From the NCBI RefSeq assembly GCF_900187615.1, contig NZ_FYDO01000001.1, positions 248,001-312,000 of the forward strand: a stretch of 64,000 nucleotides of DNA, written 5' to 3'. Source of the DNA: Pseudomonas sp. Irchel s3f7. Lineage in GTDB: Bacteria; Pseudomonadota; Gammaproteobacteria; Pseudomonadales; Pseudomonadaceae. Both the position numbers and the translations under genes were made by a program. The notes under the pieces are model-generated. The model made no database searches, was not told the origin of the DNA, and saw nothing but the letters and a program-made list of their open reading frames with translations. Shown here in pieces: positions 38,601 to 43,330 of the stretch (position 1 is the stretch's first letter; the number at the start of each line of letters is the position of its first letter).

Positions 38601-38698
38601 TTGCCCCGCAAGCGAGCCTCGATCTGGGCTACTCCGGGCAGATCGGCGATGGCTATAGCGATCACGGTGTTCGTCTGGGGCTCAACATCTCGTTCTAA
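29627..38698 (+). CDS. Giant autotransporter adhesin with nested passenger repeats (type Va)
   Basis: About 3,023 residues from ATG 29627, chosen for its GAGGA site and because it opens with an extended signal peptide (MNHVFSLVWNASLGCWAVTH, then a basic stretch and LALAAMLLGTGFSSTAFA). The passenger has about 20 autotransporter-associated beta-strand units of roughly 86 residues, such as LNGNNSYSGGTALNGGTLVL then GNNAALGSGALL. At 35.8-36.6 kb they are almost identical at DNA level with an exact 258-bp period. Two larger modules with a WDG motif (near residues 1120 and 1848) divide the passenger into three blocks. The last 280 residues form the membrane beta-barrel, ending LGLNISF. Likely role: surface adhesion or aggregation. 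Confidence 0.95.
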   Translation: MNHVFSLVWNASLGCWAVTHEFSKRCRKGSRRTGKLALAAMLLGTGFSSTAFATCSTAGSTVTCTGVPSLPLFLNNFSSATNGLTVNVNSGAQMNATLGGHVMDLTGVNISLNNSGTIDPALLGLVSVLSGGAFIGTGASSTVSVLNNASGIIRGTGMLLGLNLTSIDGLGIAVNNAATGTTSITNNGTITSTGLLGSGITLADTPVVGVYGGSQVNMTNSSTGVINGRIAFETSAAGNTFTNAGAITGGVSMGANSTNTFTAVTGSSVQVGDGTQVSEGLGGLIGINLTFAPTGTVDGGAGGTNSLILQNPIGVGGGTTGVGTASSSTYVNFNNLTINSGTWTLQGPLVSGATTLNGGIAQFNNNATFGSGVVTSNGGILQASSAGLNISNLISLGAGGVTVQGSNDTTLSGVISGSGGLTKIGSSQLNLSAANIYLGNTTLNGGTVKVGNNQAFSTGNLLVAGASTLNSSSAETLNNNVILNANLTAGGANALTLGGVISGGNGLIKSGASSLTLKGNNTYTGTTALTAGSLVVGSNTALGTGALNASNGTSLDANTAATLTNNVNLAGTLTLGGTNALTLGGSVAGIGGLVKNGAANLTLNGANTYFGNTALNSGKLIVGSNTALGSGTLNAAAETTLDANTAISLNNAVALAGALNVGGTANLTLTGLVSGAGSLVKNGAANLILNAANNYLGGTTLNTGTLTVGNSSALGTGALTVAGAATLDSNSPLVTLSNGVALNAALTVDGTQNLTLGGVTSGTGQLIKNGAANLTLNGNNTFSGGTTLNAGTLTLGNANGLGSGGLIVGGAATLDNSASFGIGNAITLNAGLTVAGNNDLSLNGIIDGAGSLTKNGLADLTLAGNNTFTGALNIVSGSVTTLNTNALGATSGVNISAGAGLNLGRDASLGALSGSGSVQLTGSNTLTVGLANSTSTFDGDLSGSGGLTKVGTGTLNLTGINGITGNSAINGGTVDLSGSLASAQVSVNTGGTLTGTGSALGTVNVNNGGHLGLSSGNQLSASGLTLAAGSSVDVVLGTPSTTSLMNVGGNLTLNGNLNVTDAGGFGVGVYRLFNYTGALTNLGLDVASAPVGYGLGDLVVQTGVANQINIQVSAPNVNIRYWDGSQTIANGVVDGGSGTWNASGTNWTDANGLVNQPWAGDFAVFQGAAGTVTVNGTQLFNGMQFLTDGYNLVNGASGQLTAVNGTGGTTAVRVDPGVTGTIGVNINGGGILNKLDAGTLVLNGANTYSGGTQLDGGKIIVGSNTALGSGTLTANAGTQLDSNTAVTLGNAVTLNGNLTVLGSNALTLNGGIGGTGGVIKNGAANLSLGGNNAFLGPVALNAGGLILASNSAVGSGTLNAAGGTTLDASTQVSVNNAVNLAGNLGIGGTADLSFNGTVNGAGSLTKNGAANLILSGNNNFLGGISLNAGTLTAGSNSALGLGNLTVAGASALDSNSALSLGNNVVLNANLSNTGSNNLTLAGVVSGAGGLIKNGASNLTLNGINTYSGGTTLSAGTVTLGTGASLGSGALTVAGSSTLDNSAPLVLANNVNVNANLALAGNNNLTLGGVIAGAGTLTKNGLADVTLSGNNSFSGTFDVLSGSLTTLSGAALGNNSTVNLGGGAALNLAASGRLASLTGSGTALIGTGNTLSLGGNNVSSTFAGILSGDGGLTKLGSGTQTLSGISDLTGDTHVNAGTLQVNGSLDSANVLINSGGTLGGSGTLGGAVTVTDGGHLALASGSALSVASLVLNDNSSLDVGLGVPVVGGGSALLNVGGNLTLDGNLNVSDIGGFGSGVYRVINYSGGLTDNGLLIGSVPGSVTPGDLQLQTNIGNQINLLVTAQGVTVQFWDGAQQIADGSINGGNGTWGSGNTNWTTVDGTLNLPWANSFAVFQGTAGSVTVDGTQTITGLQFVTDGYGLQNGSAGVLNLVNGSLGNTTVRVDPNTTATLGVALNGSGTLGKYDAGTLVLNAASGYTGGTVLNGGKLVVGNDAALGSGALTAADGTVLDSNSAVSLGNDVVLNGGLNVAGSNALTLNGLVSGAGTLNKTGAANLTLNGSNSYSGGTALNGGTLVLGNNTALGSGALLAAGGTALDSNSAVTLANDVALNGALNLAGSNALTLGGVVSGAGSLIKNGASSLTLNGNNSYSGGTVLNGGTLVLGNNAALGSGALLAAGGTTLDSNTAVTLANDVALNGGLNLAGSNALTLGGVVSGTGSLFKNGASSLTLNGNNSYSGGTALNGGTLVLGNNAALGTGALLAAGGTTLDSNSAVALANNLVLNGGLNLTGSNALSLGGVVSGTGSLIKNGASSLTLNGNNSYSGGTALNGGTLVLGNNAALGSGALVVANGTTLDSSNTANLANSVDLNGSLTLAGSHDLTLSGVISGNGDLNKQGASELTLSGNNTFGGALNVLDGSLSLIGNTALGNADLNVASTASVSIGGLNNLDALSGSGVLALAAGSTLQVGAAGASSVYEGSISGAGHLTKVGTGKQVLNGNSTIGGGTTVAGGSLIIGGAAGSSASLASDVDVTQGAMLGGHGTIIGDVSLASGATLNPGNSIGTLKVDGNLSLNSGSTLVIEADPDGRSDRVIASGTVSLGGANLSVLAGTGTWSPTTQYNIIQAASLNGTFGSVSSNLAFLTPQVSYASNGATLLLKRNDVAFTSVAQTYNQRAVAGSLDAAGAGGVYDAVAALSADQARLAYDSVSGEIHASTRSALFDDSRYVRNAIGTRLRSAQGQALSEGVLHVDADSGMTFWVQGYGSWGDSDGNHNVADLDHNSQGVLLGIDMPLNDTWRAGLAAGYGNTDLDADARNSSAKVDSTSLTAYLGGQWDALHLRVGASHAWNDIDSSRHVQVGSLGEHVKADYDASTSQVFGELGYAVQAADVTLEPFVGLAHVEVDSDSFSEHGGITALSSDSEKERATYSSLGLRASTPAAVVAGVPLSVQSSLAWQHVLDEPTDNSRLTLAGYDSFSVKGVSVAQDTALVQFGVSAKLAPQASLDLGYSGQIGDGYSDHGVRLGLNISF

Positions 38699-38705
38699 GT
38701 ACCAA

Positions 38706-38732
38706 GCCTGCGCGGTGCAACGCCGCGCGGGC
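38706..38732 (+). terminator. Terminator of the autotransporter gene
   Basis: GCCTGCGCGG and CCGCGCGGGC pair (one G-T) around a TGCAACG loop, 8 bp after the stop, followed by TTTCTCCCTCC. Confidence 0.75.
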
Positions 38733-38737
38733 TTTCT

Positions 38738-38880
38738 CCCTCCAAACCTCTGGAAGCGTTCGGATCTACTCTGTGATCTTGCACAGGGAGTCGGGTTTTA
38801 TGCTGCATTACGATAGCCCGTGACGACACATGTTTCCCATGGACTATGTCTCGCACTCGCGGCTTGATTAAGTCACAGGT
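38738..38880 (-). pseudogene. Second, decayed copy of the same integrase gene
   Basis: The reverse strand reads CDLIKPRVRDIVHGKHVSSR then AIVMQHKTRLPVQ, aligning with CDLTKLRVRDIAHGEHV-stop-SRSIVMQQKTHHPVQ of the left copy. After PVQ a short deletion shifts the frame, though DNA similarity continues to about 38738. Only the central part of the gene is left. It has Ser (TCG) at the position that is TAG in the left copy. Confidence 0.75.
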
Positions 38881-38946
38881 GGGGCAGGCACAATGAGTGG
38901 AGGTCGCTATTCGACCCAGTGCTGCCGGTGGCGAAAGGCAGAAATC

Positions 38947-39104
38947 GGCCGATTCTGTTGAAAAAGTCTCTGAACTGCCCGCGTGCTGACTACCGAAAAC
39001 GCCTTTTTTGCGCGCTGCTACGCGAAATCTGTCCCCAGCATCTTCTGATCAAAGTAAAGATTTCAATCTCAAGCGCGTACTTTTCTGTCGTCGAATCCAT
39101 GGTC
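38947..39104. mobile_element. MITE-like element D (right end lost)
   Basis: It starts GGCCGATTCTGTTGAAAAAG and follows element B through AAAGATTTCAATCTCAAGCG and CTTTTCTGTCGTC to CCATGG. There the homology stops and an efflux-adaptor gene fragment begins, so the right inverted end was removed by a rearrangement. Confidence 0.7.
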
Positions 39105-39108
39105 TGTT

Positions 39109-39330
39109 GGCGCTGATTGAAAACTGCCCCCCCGGCCAAGCGTTGTACCGCATTGACCCATCGCCGTACGAAGCAGACGTGGCTCGCGCCCGCGCCTCGT
39201 TTCAACAAACCCGTTCCCTCGCAGACCGCTATCGACAGCTGATCGGAGAAAGGGCCGTGAGCCGTCAAGAGTTCGAAGATGCGCAGGCGCGACAATTGAC
39301 GGCGGAGGCTGATCTCAAGCAGTTGAATAG
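39109..39330 (+). pseudogene. RND efflux periplasmic adaptor (MexA/AcrA type), internal fragment
   Basis: The forward frame reads GQALYRIDPSPYEADVARAR, ASFQQTRSLADRYRQLIGER and AVSRQEFEDAQARQLTAEAD. This is the lipoyl-to-hairpin region of MexA/AcrA-type membrane fusion proteins. It has no start, no signal peptide and no C-terminal barrel, and the homology ends at about LKQLN. It abuts the broken end of MITE-like element D. No pump gene is nearby. Confidence 0.75.
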
Positions 39331-39409
39331 CGATGTAGACACCCGAGCGCATCTTGATCTCGATATTGCCTTTGATTTCCAAGGCGATCAGCTCTTCGCG
39401 CAACGATAT

Positions 39410-39790
39410 TCAGTCAGTATCATCGACTGGACACCCTCCATCGGGATCGAGGGCTGCGTATGGGCCCAGAGACTCGTGTGGCAATGGTTCTCCATTTAGC
39501 GCAGCCATGATTTGGTCCAGCACCTCAACCTTGGCGTCAAGCATTCCGCAGACGTGGTAAAGATCGGCCAATACGCCGAGTAATGTTTCAACATCATGCT
39601 GATAACGAACTGGTGTCAGGGTTATCGTGCCGTCAGAGTGTATTTCCATGTTCAGCTTGTCACCGCCGGTCAACCCGATAGCCGCCAGAAGATCGTCAGG
39701 CAAATGTATGATCAGATCGCCAGTTCCATCATCAGTGTCTTGGCAGGTAACAATCCATCTGCCATTTTCAGAGAGTGGTGTCGGGTTCAT
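39410..39790 (-). CDS. AbrB/MazE-type antitoxin-like protein
   Basis: A 126-residue acidic protein. The N-terminal 55 residues have the swapped-hairpin AbrB pattern GDLIIHLPDDLLAAIGLTGG, then DKLNMEIHSDGTITLTPV, as in MazE-type antitoxins that bind DNA. The C-terminal part is helical (VETLLGVLADLYHVCGMLDA) and ends in an acidic tail, where a toxin-binding segment would be expected. No MazF/PemK-like toxin gene is visible beside it, so it is an orphan or a solitary regulator. It is divergent from a truncated HigA-like antidote gene with 20 bp between the starts. Confidence 0.65.
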   Translation of the reverse strand: MNPTPLSENGRWIVTCQDTDDGTGDLIIHLPDDLLAAIGLTGGDKLNMEIHSDGTITLTPVRYQHDVETLLGVLADLYHVCGMLDAKVEVLDQIMAALNGEPLPHESLGPYAALDPDGGCPVDDTD

Positions 39791-39810
39791 TTTTTTCCCT
39801 AGGTGATCAC

Positions 39811-39966
39811 ATGACAGAGAAAATTACTGTTTTTGACCCAGTGGATTACTTGGATAGCTGGGAAATGGCAGAGGCCTTTTTGGCTGATGCGTATGAGACC
39901 GGTGACGCTGCTGGGATTACCGAGGCGATGGCGATTGTTGCTCGCGCTAAAATCCTTATCGATTAA
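39811..39966 (+). pseudogene. Truncated addiction-module antidote protein (HigA-like)
   Basis: MTEKITVFDPVDYLDSWEMA, EAFLADAYETGDAAGITEAM and AIVARAK are the N-terminal half of the roughly 100-residue antidote family found with RelE/HigB-type toxins. The frame ends at ILID-stop where the helix-turn-helix should begin. The 51-residue product therefore lacks the DNA-binding domain. No toxin gene is found upstream, where it is normally encoded. Confidence 0.65.
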
Positions 39967-40056
39967 GCTGAAGAAGCACAGAAGCCATCGTCATGTTCGT
40001 GACGGCGTTCTTCTCGCATGCAAGAAATTCGGCCTCACCAGGCTGACTCCCAGCAC

Positions 40057-40191
40057 TTAGGGGGCGGGAATTTCTTGCTTGGCAAAGGCATCGATACCAT
40101 CGACGTTGAAAAGGCTATGGTATTTGGACGGCTTCTGCAGACGTATAAGTTTGGCTCGGACCTCACCTTTGACAGTGCTGTTGATTTTCAT
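40057..40191 (-). CDS. Small basic ORF of unknown function
   Basis: A 44-residue frame (MKINSTVKGEVRAKLIRLQK, PSKYHSLFNVDGIDAFAKQE, IPAP) with a GCTAAGG-type lead 13 bp upstream. Composition is more protein-like than the overlapping forward frame. No family recognised and no neighbour in the same orientation. It may be a remnant of a longer protein. Confidence 0.35.
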   Translation of the reverse strand: MKINSTVKGEVRAKLIRLQKPSKYHSLFNVDGIDAFAKQEIPAP

Positions 40192-40738
40192 CTTCGGATA
40201 CCTTAGCGTGTTTAATGGGATTGTAGTGAAGCAACGCCTAACTGCAAATTAGGTCACCCTGTAGTGGGTGCTAGCGAAACTCGCTGAGGGCATCGCGCTA
40301 TAATTGACTATAAAGTCCTCTTTGTGCCTGTCGAAGGGTAGCCTCTATTTCAGCTGCCCCCAAGTTACATTATGGTGAAAAGCATCGAGCAGATGCGCAC
40401 CAGGAGAATCTTAGGTTCGCAAAATATCGATGGCGTTATCTCAGTCATGACTTCGTGATCGACGAGCCTCGGGATAATAGCGAAGCTCCGCCGCTGAATT
40501 TATCCATACCGTCCATTATGCGAGGATCATCAATTCAAAAAATGAAGCTTGCCGTAATGAAAATAAATCTTTCCTTTAAGGGCTAAAAATGGCCTTGAGG
40601 GCAAGAAATGTTCTCCTTACGGGTGCGAGATGAGCTTGATAAAGTTCCACCGTGGAACTTTGATCAAGACCTGCGAAATTTGGCGACCGCTTCTGGTTTC
40701 CTTGAATTTAACTGACGATCTCACTCATGGTGGATTAC
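40192..40738. other. AT-rich intergenic stretch
   Basis: No gene recognised. It contains the first of five parS-like palindromes (40644-40658) within a longer imperfect inverted repeat (CTTGAT, AAAGTTCCAC, C, GTGGAACTTT, GATCAAG). Confidence 0.5.
40644..40658. promoter_or_regulatory. 15-bp palindrome, copy 1
   Basis: GTTCCACCGTGGAAC, a perfect odd-length palindrome that extends three more bases on each side (AAA and TTT). It lies 80 bp upstream of the BPSL0761-like gene. Confidence 0.8.
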
Positions 40739-40987
40739 ATGACGATGCCATTTGAACGGACCCGGTCCGTCGTACAAACTCACACTTTCCTGATGGAACT
40801 TGCTTGCGACACAGAAGTACCTGAACGAGTTAGAAAAAACGCTCACTTCCTTTTACGCCACTTTCCTACTAAACAGGATGTTCTACAGGCCGGCCGAATT
40901 GAAGAACAAGCGAAGAAATTAGGAATAGGTACATTTGGCCCCGTTTTTAGCTCTTCAACTGAACACCATCACGACAGCCAGCTCTGA
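40739..40987 (+). CDS. BPSL0761-family small protein
   Basis: An 82-residue protein from ATG 40739 (MTMPFERTRSVVQTHTFLME), with GGTGG nine bases upstream; an ATG four codons earlier is less likely. The pattern PFERTRSVVQT, ELACDTEVPERVRKNAHFLLRHFP and GRIEEQAKKLGIGTFGPVFS is that of the BPSL0761 family, common in accessory regions of Burkholderia and Pseudomonas and of unknown function. It is cytoplasmic and mainly helical. Palindrome copies 1 and 2 lie on either side of the gene. Confidence 0.75.
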   Translation: MTMPFERTRSVVQTHTFLMELACDTEVPERVRKNAHFLLRHFPTKQDVLQAGRIEEQAKKLGIGTFGPVFSSSTEHHHDSQL

Positions 40988-41042
40988 CAAAGCGGTCTGC
41001 CGCCACCGCTGTGATATGCCGTTTGCTTACTCGTGCTGAACA

Positions 41043-41057
41043 GTTCCACCGTGGAAT
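41043..41057. promoter_or_regulatory. 15-bp palindrome, copy 2
   Basis: GTTCCACCGTGGAAT, 14 of 15 positions identical to copy 1. It lies 56 bp after the BPSL0761-like stop codon and 48 bp from copy 3, centre to centre. Confidence 0.7.
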
Positions 41058-41090
41058 TTCTGATAGCTACCGTTATCATTCCCATCAAAA

Positions 41091-41105
41091 GTTCCACCAT
41101 GGAAC
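41091..41105. promoter_or_regulatory. 15-bp palindrome, copy 3
   Basis: GTTCCACCATGGAAC, 14 of 15 positions identical to copy 1. It is flanked by AAAA on the left and TTTA on the right. Confidence 0.7.
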
Positions 41106-41309
41106 TTTAGGTCAAGGGCCGCGACCTCGGCTCGTCGTGATAGCTTCATCGTCGCGGCGAACGGAGTCCCGGGCGAAGCGTACCCTTTACCTTTCCTCGT
41201 TTATTTAGCCTCTGCAAAGGAGCAGGGACAGTTTTTTCGTCCCGTGCTCCTGCCGCGTCGCAAGGCAGACCGGATGGTATGGCGGCGCCTTACGACTTTA
41301 TGACCAGAA

Positions 41310-41324
41310 GTTCCACCGTGGAAC
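41310..41324. promoter_or_regulatory. 15-bp palindrome, copy 4
   Basis: GTTCCACCGTGGAAC, identical to copy 1, with the same right flank (TTTGATCAAG). It lies 15 bp from the stop of the small reverse gene. Confidence 0.8.
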
Positions 41325-41338
41325 TTTGATCAAGGTAC

Positions 41339-41533
41339 TCACTCTTCCTCGTCAAACCAGCCATTTGGGCGGGCGGACCCTGTTAGCGGACCGGCTGGTT
41401 CTAGACTTTTTTCAGGGTGCTTTAGCATTGCCAGCAGTTTGGCATCCAGCGCATTGAGGGGTTTTTTGATCTCGGCAGGATCGGAGGGTAGATGCTCTGG
41501 GTTCTCTTCGAGGCTACTTGGCTTATCTGTCAT
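41339..41533 (-). CDS. Small acidic protein of unknown function
   Basis: A 64-residue protein from the ATG at 41533 (MTDKPSSLEENPEHLPSDPA), with AGAGA upstream; the frame is open for 16 more codons but those look non-coding. It is rich in Glu/Asp/Pro, with one short helix (NALDAKLLAMLKHPEKSL) and an acidic end WFDEEE. Family not recognised. Identical palindromes lie just beyond its stop (41310) and 42 bp upstream of its start (41575), so the gene is bracketed by them. Confidence 0.5.
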   Translation of the reverse strand: MTDKPSSLEENPEHLPSDPAEIKKPLNALDAKLLAMLKHPEKSLEPAGPLTGSARPNGWFDEEE

Positions 41534-41574
41534 CGTCGTTTCTCTGCGACCGCACCAGGCACTCGTTTTGAAAA

Positions 41575-41589
41575 GTTCCACCGTGGAAC
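41575..41589. promoter_or_regulatory. 15-bp palindrome, copy 5
   Basis: GTTCCACCGTGGAAC, identical to copies 1 and 4. Its position fits an operator in the promoter of the small acidic gene. Confidence 0.8.
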
Positions 41590-41932
41590 TTCCATGGCTG
41601 ACGGCCTTTTTTCTGAGCGAGGCGGTAGGGAGGGGCTATTATACCCCCCCTTTACCGTGGTTTCCCACGGTCACTACCCCTGAAATACTCTTCAATCTCT
41701 AGGATGTTTTGGAGTTCGGCATCGGCGAGCGGTAACCGTTAGAGCTATGGAGACCTGTGCGGTTGTAATCATCAGGAAACGCATCACCTCAATATCTGCC
41801 GCGGCGGATCACCTTCTGGCTTCGGCCTTTGCCGAAAGCATTAGACAAAGACTGCAGCATGGAGATGTATATTTTTCGGCTAGCTACGTCAAAATTCCAT
41901 TCTCCTGCGAGAGCTCCTTTACCAGCCTCAAT

Positions 41933-42223
41933 CTATTTGTCGCGGGTCTGGACCGAAGTAGACTCTTGTCGGATCTGATCAAGCAATGAGTCTAAATCTG
42001 TATCAGGATCGAGGAGCAAAAAACTGTCAAGAAGGAGGGTAAGCGGGTGTACCCCCATTCTACCAGCAAGCTCCGCCGCCTTCTCCAGCGTGACATTTTT
42101 AAGGCCTCGCTCAAGAGTGCTTAGATATGTCCTACTGCTGACGATTCCAAAATCTTCTTGGGTCAAACCCCGACGAAGACGTGTGTTACGTAACGCGATA
42201 GCGAACGCTTCCCTCAGTTCCAT
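41933..42223 (-). CDS. XRE-family helix-turn-helix regulator
   Basis: A 96-residue Cro/C1-type protein. The HTH is ALRNTRLRRGLTQEDFGIVS followed by SRTYLSTLERGLKNVTLEKA (residues about 10-50). The C-terminal tail is acidic (LLLDPDTDLDSLLDQI). It is divergent from the unknown 167-residue gene, with 84 bp between them containing two CTATAG half-sites. It probably represses that promoter and its own. It resembles regulators of TA or restriction-like modules, but the partner is not a known toxin. Confidence 0.85.
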   Translation of the reverse strand: MELREAFAIALRNTRLRRGLTQEDFGIVSSRTYLSTLERGLKNVTLEKAAELAGRMGVHPLTLLLDSFLLLDPDTDLDSLLDQIRQESTSVQTRDK

Positions 42224-42265
42224 TTTGCTTCACTCACAAAAGGAACGATGAAGCCTTTTTGAGCC

Positions 42266-42286
42266 CTATAGAGCTACAATCTATAG
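42266..42286. promoter_or_regulatory. Possible operator between the XRE gene and the unknown gene
   Basis: CTATAG, nine bases, CTATAG: two self-complementary hexamers 15 bp apart, with TACAAT between them resembling a -10 element for the forward gene. Candidate binding site for the XRE protein. Confidence 0.4.
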
Positions 42287-42307
42287 TGTTCATTTTGGGA
42301 GAGATTT

Positions 42308-42811
42308 ATGCTCGCACTAAAGATTAGCGCCCGGCAGTTAACTGCGACAGGTAACGAGGATAGCCCTTCAACTATGTTGATGGTCGCGGTGGCGAACGTT
42401 GCTCAGGCCGAGCAGTGCATCAAGATAGTCAATTGCTTCTCAGGCGGAAAATTGATTGATCTCTTCAACGAAATCGATCGACCAGATTCAAAAAAGGCTA
42501 TCGTCGGTGTCCTATTAGCGATACCTCCAAAACTCAACGGGTCTCCACACTGGATCGCCGAGAATGTTTATGATTTCGCTCGGGTAAAGCTCAAGGGGAG
42601 GGGGGAGGTTTTTTTGGATACATACGCATATCGACTTGCTTCACAAGCAGTGTTCCGGGACAACGCCCAGGTCGACCCAGCGGATATTCTTGACTGGAGA
42701 TCACTCTACGAAACGTCTAACGCAGGTGGCAACGTCGACTCAGAATTTGTCGACTATCAAACGTGGTTATCCATCGTCATTACTCGGCTGCTCAATTCAG
42801 TAAATCTCTAG
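42308..42811 (+). CDS. Protein of unknown function, divergent from an XRE regulator
   Basis: A 167-residue soluble protein with no recognised domain. A GGGAGAG ribosome site precedes ATG 42308. Features are an AIVGVLLAIPPKLNGSPHWI segment, YDFARVKLKGRGEVFLDTYA and a Trp-rich C-terminus (DILDWRSLY, YQTWLSIVITRLLNS). No signal peptide or membrane helix is seen. The divergent XRE gene suggests a repressor-controlled accessory function such as a defence or TA-like effector, but nothing in the sequence proves this. Confidence 0.65.
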   Translation: MLALKISARQLTATGNEDSPSTMLMVAVANVAQAEQCIKIVNCFSGGKLIDLFNEIDRPDSKKAIVGVLLAIPPKLNGSPHWIAENVYDFARVKLKGRGEVFLDTYAYRLASQAVFRDNAQVDPADILDWRSLYETSNAGGNVDSEFVDYQTWLSIVITRLLNSVNL

Positions 42812-43000
42812 CTGACGAAGCGGAAGCCTCTGAGTAATGTGATGTAGGACTTGAAGGCTTTTGCTCCAGCAGTGAGGGCAGGGGAGAGAGCCTTAAGGCG
42901 CGGCGATACCTCCCAAGTCAGTCAATGCCTCGGCAGCTATCTTCGAAACTCCGCTCGTTGCTGATCGGGAGAAAATTGGGCTCGTGAAAGCACTCGAATT

Positions 43001-43330
43001 TCACAGGGTCACTTGAGGACGCAAAACTCGCATTAATAGTGTATCGCAGACGATTGGAGCTCCTCCAAAAGCAGCAACAAGCGTAAGGCGATAGGCCATG
43101 CTCGGCATGGCATCGAATGTACCTGGGAAGCGAAACTCGTTGTATTCTTTTGGCCTGCCCGCTGCGACAACGCTGACCTTAGCAAGCCCTTCGGGCGTCA
43201 GCTCTTGCTGGCTACGATCTACATCAATGGAAAATCCATTGCTAAGTAGGTGCGGTAGTTCCTCAGCCCACGCGATGCAATCTTTAACTCGGTCATGAAC
43301 AAAGCAACGGTAGAATATGATCGAGATCAT
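43001..43330 (-). CDS. Hypothetical protein
   Basis: A 109-residue frame with plausible composition: MISIIFYRCFVHDRVKDCIA, WAEELPHLLSNGFSIDVDRS, then KEYNEFRFPGTFDAMPSMAY and a hydrophobic LTLVAAFGGAPIV. No family recognised. A weak GATCTCGATC-type lead and isolation in AT-rich DNA leave some doubt that it is expressed. Confidence 0.4.
   Translation of the reverse strand: MISIIFYRCFVHDRVKDCIAWAEELPHLLSNGFSIDVDRSQQELTPEGLAKVSVVAAGRPKEYNEFRFPGTFDAMPSMAYRLTLVAAFGGAPIVCDTLLMRVLRPQVTL

Noticed and set aside
30200..38665. Many long reverse-strand open frames (up to about 309 codons) within the autotransporter gene
   Set aside because: They are by-products of the GC-rich repeated forward coding sequence, recur with the same 258-bp period, have no ribosome sites and show only low-complexity Pro/Leu/Ala composition.
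40644..41589. True chromosomal parS sites
   Set aside because: All copies have an extra central base relative to the parS core, and no parAB genes or origin features are nearby. Kept only as parS-like.
41747..41989. Forward 80-codon frame overlapping the XRE gene's 3' end
   Set aside because: It overlaps a recognised regulator, lacks a ribosome site and has no recognisable features.
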